Below are positions 1 to 6,851 of a stretch of 7,777 nucleotides of DNA, piece by piece (the stretch's first letter is position 1; every line of letters begins with the position of its first letter). Made by a program: the position numbers and the translations under genes. This DNA is from Anditalea sp035461405. Its GTDB lineage: Bacteria > Bacteroidota > Bacteroidia > Cytophagales > Cyclobacteriaceae. The stretch spans positions 1 through 7,777 of the forward strand of contig DATHVH010000412.1 of assembly GCA_035461405.1 (NCBI GenBank). Reading direction: 5' to 3'. Below the pieces are notes generated by a model, which was not told the DNA's origin, ran no database searches, and saw only the letters and a program-made list of their open reading frames with translations.

Positions 1-12
1 AAAATTAGACAT

Positions 13-35
13 AAAAAAAGGCTCCGAAGAGCCTC
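13..35 (-). terminator. Intrinsic terminator of queA
   Basis: Read on the minus strand, AGGCTC-TTCG-GAGCCT forms a perfect 6-bp stem closed by a UUCG tetraloop, followed directly by a run of seven T (A-run at 13-19 on the plus strand). The hairpin begins 4 bases after the queA stop codon. This is the classic Rho-independent layout, and the UUCG loop adds stability. Confidence 0.88.
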
Positions 36-38
36 AAA

Positions 39-1088
39 TTATATGATCAACATTGCATCTCCGTAGGAGAAGAATTTATATTTTTCTTTTATCGCTTCCT
101 GATATGCCTTCATGATCAAATCATAACCTCCAAAAGCAGAAGTGGTCATTAACAGTGTTGACTCAGGCAAATGAAAGTTGGTTACCAGCGCATTGGCAAT
201 TTTGAATTCATAGGGCGGGATAATGAATTTATCAGTCCAACCGCTGCTTTCCTTCAATCTTCCATTAGCAGTAACAGATGACTCAATAGTTTTCAAAGAT
301 GTAGTACCCACTGAGACTACTTTTTTCTTGCTATCTAATGCTTTATTTACCAATTCAACTGTTTTTGCAGGAATATCATAATTTTCGGAATCCATCTTAT
401 GTTTAGTGAGATCTTCCACATCTACCTGTCTGAAGGTACCTAATCCAATATGAAGAGTAATAGGTGTTACCTCAACCCCTTTTATCTCTAATTTTCTCAT
501 CAAGTGATGCGTAAAATGCATACCTGCAGTAGGAGCAGCCACCGCACCAACATGCTGTGCATATATAGTCTGATAACGTTCTCTGTCTTCAGATTCGATA
601 GGTCTTTCTATAAACTCTTTCAATATAGGGGTTTCACCTAAAGTGTCTATAGTTTTATAAAACTCTTCATCAGTTCCATCAAAGAGGAACCTAATAGTTC
701 TTCCTCTAGAAGTAGTGTTGTCAATAACTTCAGCTACTAGATCACTATCACCAAAATACAGCTTATTACCGACTCTGATTTTTCTGGCGGGATCTACCAA
801 TACATCCCAAAGTCTAAGCTCCTGGTTTAATTCACGAAGAAGGAAAACTTCAATTTTAGCCCCTGTTTTTTCTTTATTACCATAAAGCCTTGCAGGAAAA
901 ACCTTGGTGTTATTAGTAACAAAAACATCCCCTTCTTCAAAATAATCTATGATATCCTTAAAAACTTTGTGTTCGATAACACCGGTTTTTTTGTGTACCA
1001 CCATAAGACGGGACTCGTCTCTATTGGCTTGAGGGTATAAGGATATAAGTTTTCTTGGAACGTCGAATTTGAAATCTGATAATTTCAT
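39..1088 (-). CDS. queA: S-adenosylmethionine:tRNA ribosyltransferase-isomerase QueA
   Basis: QueA transfers and isomerises the ribosyl part of S-adenosylmethionine onto preQ1 at wobble position 34 of tRNAs with GUN anticodons (Asp, Asn, His, Tyr), giving epoxyqueuosine. It is a cytoplasmic enzyme of the queuosine pathway. The 349-residue protein has the usual family length and the family's conserved blocks: FVTNNTKVFPARLYG (about 56-70), PTAGMHFT (186-193), TLHIGLGTF (211-219), GTTSLKTIES (261-270) and TNFHLPESTLLM (303-314). The start is ATG, and the N-terminus MKLSDFKFDVP is typical of the family; no clear Shine-Dalgarno sequence precedes it, which is common in Bacteroidota. The gene appears to be transcribed alone: it is divergent from the permease gene and followed by its own terminator. 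No other queuosine gene lies in the window. Nothing suggests damage. Confidence 0.97.
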   Translation of the reverse strand: MKLSDFKFDVPRKLISLYPQANRDESRLMVVHKKTGVIEHKVFKDIIDYFEEGDVFVTNNTKVFPARLYGNKEKTGAKIEVFLLRELNQELRLWDVLVDPARKIRVGNKLYFGDSDLVAEVIDNTTSRGRTIRFLFDGTDEEFYKTIDTLGETPILKEFIERPIESEDRERYQTIYAQHVGAVAAPTAGMHFTHHLMRKLEIKGVEVTPITLHIGLGTFRQVDVEDLTKHKMDSENYDIPAKTVELVNKALDSKKKVVSVGTTSLKTIESSVTANGRLKESSGWTDKFIIPPYEFKIANALVTNFHLPESTLLMTTSAFGGYDLIMKAYQEAIKEKYKFFSYGDAMLII

Positions 1089-1143
1089 ATATTAGGTTGA
1101 ATGTTTCTTGTTTTTGCTTTTAACGAAATGTTCGTAAAAACTG

Positions 1144-1151
1144 CAAATATA
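1144..1151 (-). promoter_or_regulatory. Possible Bacteroidota -7 element for queA
   Basis: On the minus strand this reads TATATTTG, an exact match to the Bacteroidota -7 consensus TAnnTTTG, about 55 bases ahead of the queA ATG in the divergent queA/permease region. I see no good -33 TTTG at the usual distance of about 20 bases (the nearest CAAA on the plus strand is 14 bases away), so the assignment rests on one short box in AT-rich DNA. Confidence 0.35.
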
Positions 1152-1216
1152 ATAAGAATTATACCCAAATCTATCTATCTTGGCAATTAGTTTTTTCAAA
1201 CACAGATAAATACACC

Positions 1217-2464
1217 GTGGTTATATTATTAAAGCTCATCTGGGAAAGTTTTAGATTTGCACTTCAGGCGCTAAAGTCAAACCTTACCCGAACCATATTG
1301 TCATTACTAGGAGTGACGATTGGTATTTTTGCTATCATTGCAGTGTTTACATTGGTAGACTCTCTGGAAAAGAACATAAAAGCCAGCTTTTCGTTCCTGG
1401 GCACTAATGTAGTCCAAGTAGGCAGGTTTCCTTTCGTGGGTTCACCCGATTTTCCATGGTGGAAATATTTTCAGCGTCCTCCAAGTGATTTTCAAGAGTA
1501 CCAGTTTATCAAACAGCGCGTGAAGAATGCTAATGGCGTAACCATTTCTGCCTCCGCAAATACTATGCTGAAAGCAGGTAGCAATTCTTTCTCCGGCGCA
1601 AATTTACAGGGTGTATTATTTGATTATAAAGATGTATTCGACGTCCCCATTGATCAAGGGAGATTTTTTACCGAACAGGAAATTAATGCCGCCCGGAATG
1701 TAACCCTCATCGGAGTCCAAATAGCTAATGCTTTATTTCCCGGTCAAGACCCATTAGGTAAAGAGCTTAAGATAAAGGGCCAAAAATTTATAGTAGTTGG
1801 TATATTTAAGGAAGAGGGAGAAGGCTTATTTGATATGCCATCAAAAGATGAAGCCTGCATGATTTCCTATGGTTCATTTGCAAAGCTATTCAGTGTCGGC
1901 AGATTTGGGATAGAGCCTACCATAGCGGTGCAGGGAATGGATGATGATATTGGTCTTTTGGCGATAGAAAACGAAATGACAGGCTTACTAAGGAGTAAAC
2001 GTGGTCTAAAACCTACAGATGAAGATAATTTTTCTATCAATAAATCAGAACATGTACTTAATGCGATAGGGTCTATCTTTGATGTGATCAGCATAGCAGG
2101 CTGGGTGATAGGAGGTTTTTCAATTCTAGTAGGCGGATTTGGTATTGCCAATATTATGTTTGTATCCGTAAAAGAAAGGACTAATATTATTGGAATCCAA
2201 AAGTCACTAGGCGCCAAGAATTACTTTATTTTGCTTCAATTTCTTTTTGAAGCAACCTTCTTAAGCTTATTCGGTGGCATGGCAGGTCTATTGATCGTGT
2301 TTTTAATGACATTTGTACCTTTGGGGTCATTGGAAGTGACCATTTCTCTGAAAAATATCTTGTTGGGAGTAGGCCTTTCCTCTGCTATAGGAGTGGTATC
2401 AGGAATAATACCCGCTACTCTGGCAGCCAGGCTCGATCCAGTGGAAGCCATTAGGTCTACTTAA
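1217..2464 (+). CDS. MacB/FtsX-type ABC transporter permease
   Basis: This is an inner-membrane ABC permease of the MacB family. Such proteins pair with a separate or fused ATPase and often act as mechanotransducers that drive efflux or envelope processes rather than classical import. The 415-residue protein has the family layout: a short cytoplasmic N-terminus, TM1 at about 26-47, a periplasmic MacB_PCD-like domain (about 48-290), then three helices at about 291-315, 347-367 and 380-400. The signature SVKERTNIIGIQKSLGAK (317-334) follows TM2, and the C-terminus ends in the typical DPVEAIR (407-413). GTG is the only plausible start: no ATG lies in frame between it and an upstream TAA at 1121-1123, and residues from LKLIWESFRFALQALKSNL on match the usual beginning. 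The partner ATPase is not in the window, so the substrate is unknown. The next gene starts 29 bp downstream, which suggests cotranscription. Confidence 0.9.
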   Translation: MVILLKLIWESFRFALQALKSNLTRTILSLLGVTIGIFAIIAVFTLVDSLEKNIKASFSFLGTNVVQVGRFPFVGSPDFPWWKYFQRPPSDFQEYQFIKQRVKNANGVTISASANTMLKAGSNSFSGANLQGVLFDYKDVFDVPIDQGRFFTEQEINAARNVTLIGVQIANALFPGQDPLGKELKIKGQKFIVVGIFKEEGEGLFDMPSKDEACMISYGSFAKLFSVGRFGIEPTIAVQGMDDDIGLLAIENEMTGLLRSKRGLKPTDEDNFSINKSEHVLNAIGSIFDVISIAGWVIGGFSILVGGFGIANIMFVSVKERTNIIGIQKSLGAKNYFILLQFLFEATFLSLFGGMAGLLIVFLMTFVPLGSLEVTISLKNILLGVGLSSAIGVVSGIIPATLAARLDPVEAIRST

Positions 2465-2490
2465 TGATTAAACATACAAGTAAGCTATAA
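2464..2490 (+). other. Eight-codon mini-ORF in the permease-transporter junction
   Basis: An ATG overlaps the permease stop codon (TAATG) and opens the frame MIKHTSKL before a TAA at 2488-2490. It is in the same reading frame as the transporter that starts at 2494, separated from it by that TAA and one ACT codon. It could be chance, a short coupling leader, or a former transporter N-terminus cut off by a stop. I see no independent sign that it makes a product. Confidence 0.3.
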
Positions 2491-2493
2491 ACT

Positions 2494-3945
2494 GTGGACG
2501 TAGAGAAAATCCCTCAATCTAGTATAGGACTTATATTAGGTCCTATATTATTTTTAGTCTTTTACTTTATTGCACTTAATTCAGAGGTACCGGATATGTT
2601 TTTGGTACTGGGGGTAGCCTCATGGATGGTTACCTGGTGGATAACTGAGGCAGTACCTATCCCTGCCACTTCCCTCCTTCCGATCATTTTATTTCCACTT
2701 TTGGGTATTTTTGATATCCTGGCAGCCACTGCTCCCTATGCAGACCCAGTTATATTCCTATTTATGGGAGGGTTTATTATTGCTTTGGCTATGGAGCATA
2801 ATAAACTTCATCTACGAATAGCGCTTAAGCTTATAACCCTCACTGGAAGTAAGCCAAATGGCATAATTCTGGGTTTTTATATAGCCACCTTTGTATTGAG
2901 CATGTGGATCAGCAATACGGCCACAGCGGTGATGATGCTGCCTGTAGCACTTTCCATTATTAATTTATTTAAAATTCAGAATCCTCAGATAGAGCAAGAT
3001 AAAGGATATAAAAACTTTGCCCTCACACTCATGCTGGGAATAGCATATGCCGCAAATATTGGGGGAGTGGTCACCATCATCGGTACTCCTCCCAATGTGG
3101 TAATGGTAGGGATGATGAGGCAATTTTTAAATATTGAAGTGGATTTTAATACTTGGCTTATAGTAGGAATTCCTCTTGGTCTACTGATGATGGGTATCAT
3201 GTACAGCCTCCTTGTCTTTATCCTTTACCCTAATAAAATGGCCCCCATAGCTGGATCCGATATTTTAATAAAAAAACAACTAAGCGAGTTGGGACCAATG
3301 GGGAAAGCTGAGATCAGGGTAAGTATCATAGTATTGATTACTGCAGGTGGATGGATTCTCAGAACTCCTATCAATAATTTTATAGGAAACCCCATTCTGA
3401 ACGATACTCTTATAGGTATGATAGGGGGAATACTCATGTTCATAGTTCCTGCAGGTCAAAAAGACCGAAATGTACTGCTGGGATGGAAACAAATGGATAG
3501 GATGCCTTGGGGCATATTACTATTATTTGGAGGAGGATTATGCTTAGCTAAGGCAATGGAAGCATCAGGAATAGTTTTAGAGGTCGGCAATTTTGTAAGT
3601 TCATTTGAAAATATACCAGAATGGGTACTAATATTTGTATTGACTCTACTCTCACTCTTTCTGACAGAATTGATGAGTAATGTAGCTCTGACTACGATTT
3701 TTATTCCGGTGGTTATTGGAATAGCATCTGGAATGGGAATTCCGGCATTGATTCTAGTTATTCCGGTAACGCTTGCAGCAAGTTTTGCCTTTATGCTACC
3801 TATAGCTACTCCTCCCAATGCGATACTTTTTTCCAGCGGATTAATCAAAATGAAAGATATGATTAAAGCTGGAATATTTCTTAACATTATAGCCACAGTA
3901 ATCATCCTTCTATTTGCCCTAACAATTATTAAATGGATATATTAA
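2494..3945 (+). CDS. DASS/SLC13-family sodium:carboxylate (or anion) symporter
   Basis: This is a polytopic inner-membrane transporter of the divalent anion:Na+ symporter family (relatives VcINDY and SLC13), which usually takes up succinate, malate, fumarate, citrate or sometimes sulfate with sodium. The 483 residues show the family's inverted repeat: SNT (140-142) and GTPPN (197-201) in the first half, SNV (395-397) and ATPPN (438-442) in the second. These elements form the two sodium sites and hold the substrate carboxylates. TEAVPIPATS (51-60) is also typical. The protein is hydrophobic throughout, with a longer polar segment around 243-275. GTG at 2494 is the first start possible, because TAA lies two codons upstream in frame; it leaves a short N-terminus before the first helix. 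The permease gene ends 29 bp upstream, and a terminator follows. The exact substrate cannot be read from the sequence. A dicarboxylate is the default guess. Confidence 0.92.
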   Translation: MDVEKIPQSSIGLILGPILFLVFYFIALNSEVPDMFLVLGVASWMVTWWITEAVPIPATSLLPIILFPLLGIFDILAATAPYADPVIFLFMGGFIIALAMEHNKLHLRIALKLITLTGSKPNGIILGFYIATFVLSMWISNTATAVMMLPVALSIINLFKIQNPQIEQDKGYKNFALTLMLGIAYAANIGGVVTIIGTPPNVVMVGMMRQFLNIEVDFNTWLIVGIPLGLLMMGIMYSLLVFILYPNKMAPIAGSDILIKKQLSELGPMGKAEIRVSIIVLITAGGWILRTPINNFIGNPILNDTLIGMIGGILMFIVPAGQKDRNVLLGWKQMDRMPWGILLLFGGGLCLAKAMEASGIVLEVGNFVSSFENIPEWVLIFVLTLLSLFLTELMSNVALTTIFIPVVIGIASGMGIPALILVIPVTLAASFAFMLPIATPPNAILFSSGLIKMKDMIKAGIFLNIIATVIILLFALTIIKWIY

Positions 3946-3970
3946 CTATGGATCTAAAATATTGAACAAA

Positions 3971-3998
3971 GAAAAAGGAAGCTTAAGCTTCCCTTTTC
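3971..3998. terminator. Bidirectional terminator between the transporter and recA
   Basis: A 16-base perfect palindrome, GGAAGCTTAAGCTTCC (3977-3992), forms a 6-bp stem with a TTAA loop. After one A:C mismatch the stem continues for 5 more pairs (GAAAA at 3971-3975 with TTTTC at 3994-3998). Both flanks supply a T-rich tail: CTTTTC then ATTATTTTTC on the plus strand, and TTTTTC on the minus strand. The site lies between two convergent genes, 25 bp after the transporter stop and 2 bp after the recA stop, so it probably ends both transcripts. Confidence 0.87.
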
Positions 3999-4000
3999 AA

Positions 4001-5044
4001 TTATTTTTCTTCTGCGACTTTCTTTCCCTTTTTTTCAGGGACAGGTGGAGCCAATCCTGCTTTATCCTTGATCTTCACTTCCAACTCTTCCATCAGTTCA
4101 GGATTATCCAAAAGTAAACTTTTGACCGCATCTCTTCCCTGGCCAAGTTTAGTACCTTCATAAGAGAACCATGAACCAGCTTTTTTAACTATCTCAAATT
4201 CTACTCCAAGATCTATGATTTCTCCTACTTTTGAGATGCCTTGACCATATATAATGTCAAACTCTACTACTTTAAAGGGAGGTGCGACTTTGTTTTTCAC
4301 CACTTTCACCTTGGTACGGTTACCGAGGATAGTATCTGCATTCTCTTTGATCTGACCGATTCTACGGATGTCAAGTCTTACAGAGGCATAAAATTTAAGT
4401 GCGTTACCACCTGTAGTAGTCTCAGGGCTACCGAACATCACCCCTAATTTATCTCAAAGCTGGTTAATAAAGATACAGGCACAACCTGTTTTGTTTATTG
4501 CTCCGGTGAGTTTCCTTAAAGCTTGAGACATCAATCGTGCTTGAAGGCCCATTTTACTGTCACCCATTTCACCCTCGAGTTCTCCCTTTGGTACTAATGC
4601 AGCAACTGAATCTATCACGATGATATCAATAGCTCCAGAACGGATCAAATGCTCAGCGATCTCCAATGCCTGTTCCCCATTATCCGGCTGAGAAATTAAT
4701 AAGTTCTCAGTATCTATCCCCAATTTTTCTGCATATGATTTATCAAACGCATGTTCCGCATCAATAAAAGCAGCCATTCCTCCAGCCTTCTGTGCCTCTG
4801 CGATGCAGTGCATAGAAAGGGTTGTTTTACCTGAAGATTCAGGTCCATATATTTCTATAACCCTGCCACGAGGTATGCCACCGATACCTAAAGCCATATC
4901 CAGTCCCAATGATCCTGTAGAAATGGCAGGAATATCCTGCACATGGTTATCACTTAATTTCATCACGGTACCTTTACCGTATGCTTTTTCTAACTTATCA
5001 ATGGTGAGTTGAAGAGCTTTTAATTTTTCAGTGTTATCGCTCAT
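4001..5044 (-). pseudogene. recA: recA recombinase interrupted by an in-frame TGA at codon 197
   Basis: RecA is the cytoplasmic ATPase that forms filaments on single-stranded DNA, drives homologous recombination and repair, and in many bacteria triggers the SOS response. The frame runs from ATG (5044) to TAA (4001) as 347 codons, a normal length. Visible are Walker A GPESSGKT (67-74), the catalytic glutamate in FIDAEHA (E97), Walker B IIVIDS (D145), loop L1 around EGEMGDSKMG (157-166), and loop L2 with FGSPETTTGGNALKF, followed by a conserved C-terminal domain and a lysine/glutamate-rich tail. Codon 197, directly after INQL, is TGA where RecA proteins carry arginine (E. coli R196). As written, the gene gives a 196-residue fragment without L2 or the C-terminal domain. 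A second fragment of 146 residues could start at GTG 4441. The rest looks undamaged, so this is a very recent mutation, a sequence error, or readthrough. Identity as recA is certain; loss of function is not. Confidence 0.93.
4454..4456 (-). other. In-frame TGA stop in recA (arginine expected)
   Basis: The plus strand reads TCA here, giving TGA on the coding strand in the context CTT-TGA-GAT-AAA-TTA-GGG-GTG-ATG. Translation resumes in the same frame with DKLGVMFGSPETTTGG, so no base is gained or lost. One change (CGA to TGA, or AGA to TGA) explains it; CGA is used for another arginine in this gene (R170). Confidence 0.95.
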
Positions 5045-5123
5045 ATATAAATGGTGTTTTTTTCGTATATATAATAATTACGTGAAAGTAAACATTCGCT
5101 TGATTAATATCAACTTAAAAATA

Positions 5124-5142
5124 ACCATTGTTTTGCAATGGT
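5124..5142. promoter_or_regulatory. Inverted repeat in the recA/DUF3108 divergent region
   Basis: ACCATTG-N5-CAATGGT is a perfect 7-bp inverted repeat, with AAAAATA on its left and CTTTT on its right, so it resembles a small bidirectional terminator. It lies 80-98 bp upstream of the recA ATG and about 88 bp upstream of the DUF3108 ATG, where no gene ends. It could be an operator, an attenuator in a long leader, or the end of an unannotated small RNA. Its structure is plain, but its role is not known. Confidence 0.45.
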
Positions 5143-5174
5143 CTTTTAGTACTTTTAACATTCCTATGGGAGTC

Positions 5175-5207
5175 TTGGAGAACTAATTGTAACATCATTT
5201 GAGTTTG
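5175..5207 (+). promoter_or_regulatory. Weak candidate promoter for the DUF3108 gene
   Basis: TTG at 5175-5177 and TGAGTTTG at 5200-5207 are 22 bases apart and resemble the Bacteroidota -33/-7 pattern (TTTG and TAnnTTTG) with one mismatch in the -7 box. Transcription would begin roughly 15-20 bases before the ATG at 5231. The match is imperfect and the region is AT-rich. Confidence 0.25.
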
Positions 5208-5230
5208 AATAGACTATTGAAATAAATTGT

Positions 5231-6019
5231 ATGCGTATAAAGTTTAAACTGCTCTTTTTGTTTTCTGTGATTATTTTGACAGCTGCTGACAGCAATAGGT
5301 TGGCAAAAAATGAAGCTTTTTCACATGGAGAAGAGTTGACATTTAAGGTGAAATATCTTTTTTTTAATGCTGCCGAAGCCAAAATGATCACTAATCCTAA
5401 TATCCACAAGATAAATGGGAGACCTACCTATAAAATAGATGTCTATGGTAGGACATTGAGTATCTTTAAAATATTTTATGTCAAAGATAACTGGGGTACC
5501 TATCTAGATACTACCAGATTAATTCCTTTACAATCCTATAGACATATCGAGGAAGGAAATTATCGTAAGCATGAGCAAGTAGCATTTGATCATGATAAAA
5601 AAAAGGCCAATGTTAAATTATTTGATAGAGAAAATAAAAGAGTAGAAGAAACACATACATATGATATCCCTGCAAATGCTCAGGATCTAGTGAGTGGTTT
5701 TTATCAATTAAGAACTATGAATCTGACCAGGCTGAAGAAAGGTGAAACAATTACAATTCAGGGCTTCTTTGACAAAGAAATATATAACCTAAAATTAATA
5801 TACGAGGGTCGGGACCGAATTTCTACTAAAATCGGAAATTATGAAACCCTGATATTTTCACCTATCATGCCTAATAATAAACTGTTCAGCGGAGAATTTC
5901 CTATCAAAGTGTGGATTACAAATGATAAAAACAAAATTCCAGTTAAAATTAAAGCCAATATGGTAGTAGGCGCACTCGATATGGAAATAACCGAGGCGAA
6001 GAACCTTCGTAACAATTAA
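5231..6019 (+). CDS. DUF3108 domain-containing exported protein
   Basis: The biochemical function of this family is unknown. The 262-residue protein starts MRIKFKLLFLFSVIILTAAD, a short basic start plus a hydrophobic stretch (about 7-18) that reads as a signal peptide, so it is probably periplasmic or outer-membrane associated. There is no lipobox cysteine at the likely cleavage site. The mature part matches the DUF3108 pattern: GEELTFKVKYLFFNAAEA (33-50), the block VKDNWGTYLDTTRLIP (84-99), a following EEGNYRKHEQVAFD segment, then DLVSGFYQLRTMNL and a lysine-rich, beta-strand-like C-terminal half. The start is the first ATG before the signal sequence. The gene is divergent from recA and is followed by a hairpin and then a two-component pair. 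Family assignment is good; any envelope role is inference from the signal peptide. Confidence 0.83.
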   Translation: MRIKFKLLFLFSVIILTAADSNRLAKNEAFSHGEELTFKVKYLFFNAAEAKMITNPNIHKINGRPTYKIDVYGRTLSIFKIFYVKDNWGTYLDTTRLIPLQSYRHIEEGNYRKHEQVAFDHDKKKANVKLFDRENKRVEETHTYDIPANAQDLVSGFYQLRTMNLTRLKKGETITIQGFFDKEIYNLKLIYEGRDRISTKIGNYETLIFSPIMPNNKLFSGEFPIKVWITNDKNKIPVKIKANMVVGALDMEITEAKNLRNN

Positions 6020-6056
6020 TTTATTTTGGCTTAATATTGATTTAACACTAACCTAA

Positions 6057-6100
6057 AAATAAGACCTCCTTACTGCTTAAATTTAAAGGTGGTCTTATTT
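6057..6100 (+). terminator. Probable terminator hairpin after the DUF3108 gene
   Basis: AAATAAGACCTCC (6057-6069) pairs with GGTGGTCTTATTT (6088-6100), a 13-bp stem with one T:T mismatch around an 18-base AT-rich loop. The right arm ends in TTATTT, and another T-run follows at about 6110-6115. It lies 37 bp after the DUF3108 stop and about 58 bp before the response regulator start, so it probably separates the two units. It could also regulate readthrough into the two-component genes. Confidence 0.6.
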
Positions 6101-6158
6101 CTGATAATTCTTTTTCTAAATTAGCATTGTTTAATATCAGATTAATGAATTGACTCAA

Positions 6159-6848
6159 ATGAGTGAAAAAACTAAAACGCGGGTTCTAGTCGTAGATGAT
6201 GAACCCGACATCATCGATTTATTAAAATACAATTTAGAAAAAGAGGGCTATGAAGTAGAAACAGCAAGTGATGGCATCAAGGCAGTAAAAACTGCTGTTA
6301 AATTTAAGCCCGATGTGATATTACTTGACATCATGATGCCCAATCAAGATGGCGTAGAGACTTGTCGCCAGATTAGGGATATTCCCGAACTTAAAAGTAC
6401 TTTTATAATTTTTCTTACAGCCAGATCAGAGGAATACTCAGAAGTGGCAGCCTTTGATGTAGGAGCAGACGATTATATTACTAAACCTATTAAACCTCGG
6501 GCACTGCTTAGTAGAATAGCCGCGCTTTTTAGGAGAGAATCAAAGAAAGAGCAGGAGGTATTACAGATAAGGATTAAAGATCTTACCATAGATCGAACCA
6601 GCTATACAATAGATCAAAGCGGTAAAACGATTATTCTTCCTAAAAAAGAATTTGAACTGTTGTATTTCCTTGCCAAAAACCCTAATATGGTGTTCAGTAG
6701 AGATGATCTCTTGATGAATATCTGGGGAGCAGATGTGTTTGTCCTAGCCAGGACGGTAGATGTGCACATAAGAAAAGTGAGGGAGAAAATAGGAGACGAT
6801 TATATCACTACTGTAAAGGGAGTAGGTTATAAATTTGAATTGAATTAA
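6159..6848 (+). CDS. OmpR/PhoB-family DNA-binding response regulator
   Basis: This is the cytoplasmic transcription factor of a two-component system; phosphorylation by the kinase encoded next to it is expected to control DNA binding. The 229-residue protein has a receiver domain (about 7-125) with the acidic pair D13/D14, phosphoacceptor D57 in VILLDIMMP, T87 in FLTARS and K109 in ITKP. All catalytic positions are present. A winged-helix domain (about 135-228) follows, with RTVDVHIRKVREKIG as the recognition-helix region and a GVGYKFE end. I place the start at ATG 6159 rather than the in-frame TTG three codons upstream, because MSEKTKTRVLVVDDEP is the normal length ahead of the first strand. 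The kinase gene starts 3 bp after the stop. The sequence resembles PhoP/PhoB-type regulators, but the target stimulus cannot be told. Confidence 0.95.
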   Translation: MSEKTKTRVLVVDDEPDIIDLLKYNLEKEGYEVETASDGIKAVKTAVKFKPDVILLDIMMPNQDGVETCRQIRDIPELKSTFIIFLTARSEEYSEVAAFDVGADDYITKPIKPRALLSRIAALFRRESKKEQEVLQIRIKDLTIDRTSYTIDQSGKTIILPKKEFELLYFLAKNPNMVFSRDDLLMNIWGADVFVLARTVDVHIRKVREKIGDDYITTVKGVGYKFELN

Positions 6849-6851
6849 AAC

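Noticed and set aside
1867..3905. Several minus-strand open frames of 70-149 codons inside the permease and transporter genes.
   Set aside because: They are antisense to well-recognised membrane proteins and rich in I, P, S and T, as expected from reading hydrophobic codons backwards. None shows a known motif.
4454..4456. TGA reassigned to an amino acid across the genome.
   Set aside because: The other genes contain no in-frame TGA, and tryptophan is encoded by TGG (for example WW in the permease). All six certain gene ends use TAA, so TGA is simply rare here. One TGA at an arginine site does not support a recoded genome.
4400..4456. Selenocysteine insertion at the recA TGA.
   Set aside because: The position is a conserved arginine with no redox role in RecA, and only a 4-bp AGGG/CCCT pairing is seen just downstream, not a convincing bacterial SECIS hairpin.
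4445..4459. CTT-TGA in recA resembles the programmed +1 frameshift site of prfB (RF2).
   Set aside because: The +1 frame meets TAG within four codons (GAG ATA AAT TAG) and the -1 frame meets TAA within three (TTG AGA TAA). The recA sequence resumes in the original frame, so a frameshift cannot restore the protein.
5164..5409. Minus-strand 81-codon frame overlapping the start of the DUF3108 gene.
   Set aside because: It lies antisense to a recognised family with a clear signal peptide, and its composition reads as a shadow of that gene.
6150..6158. TTG start of the response regulator, three codons earlier.
   Set aside because: The ATG at 6159 gives the normal N-terminal length ahead of the first receiver strand, and TTG has no better upstream context.
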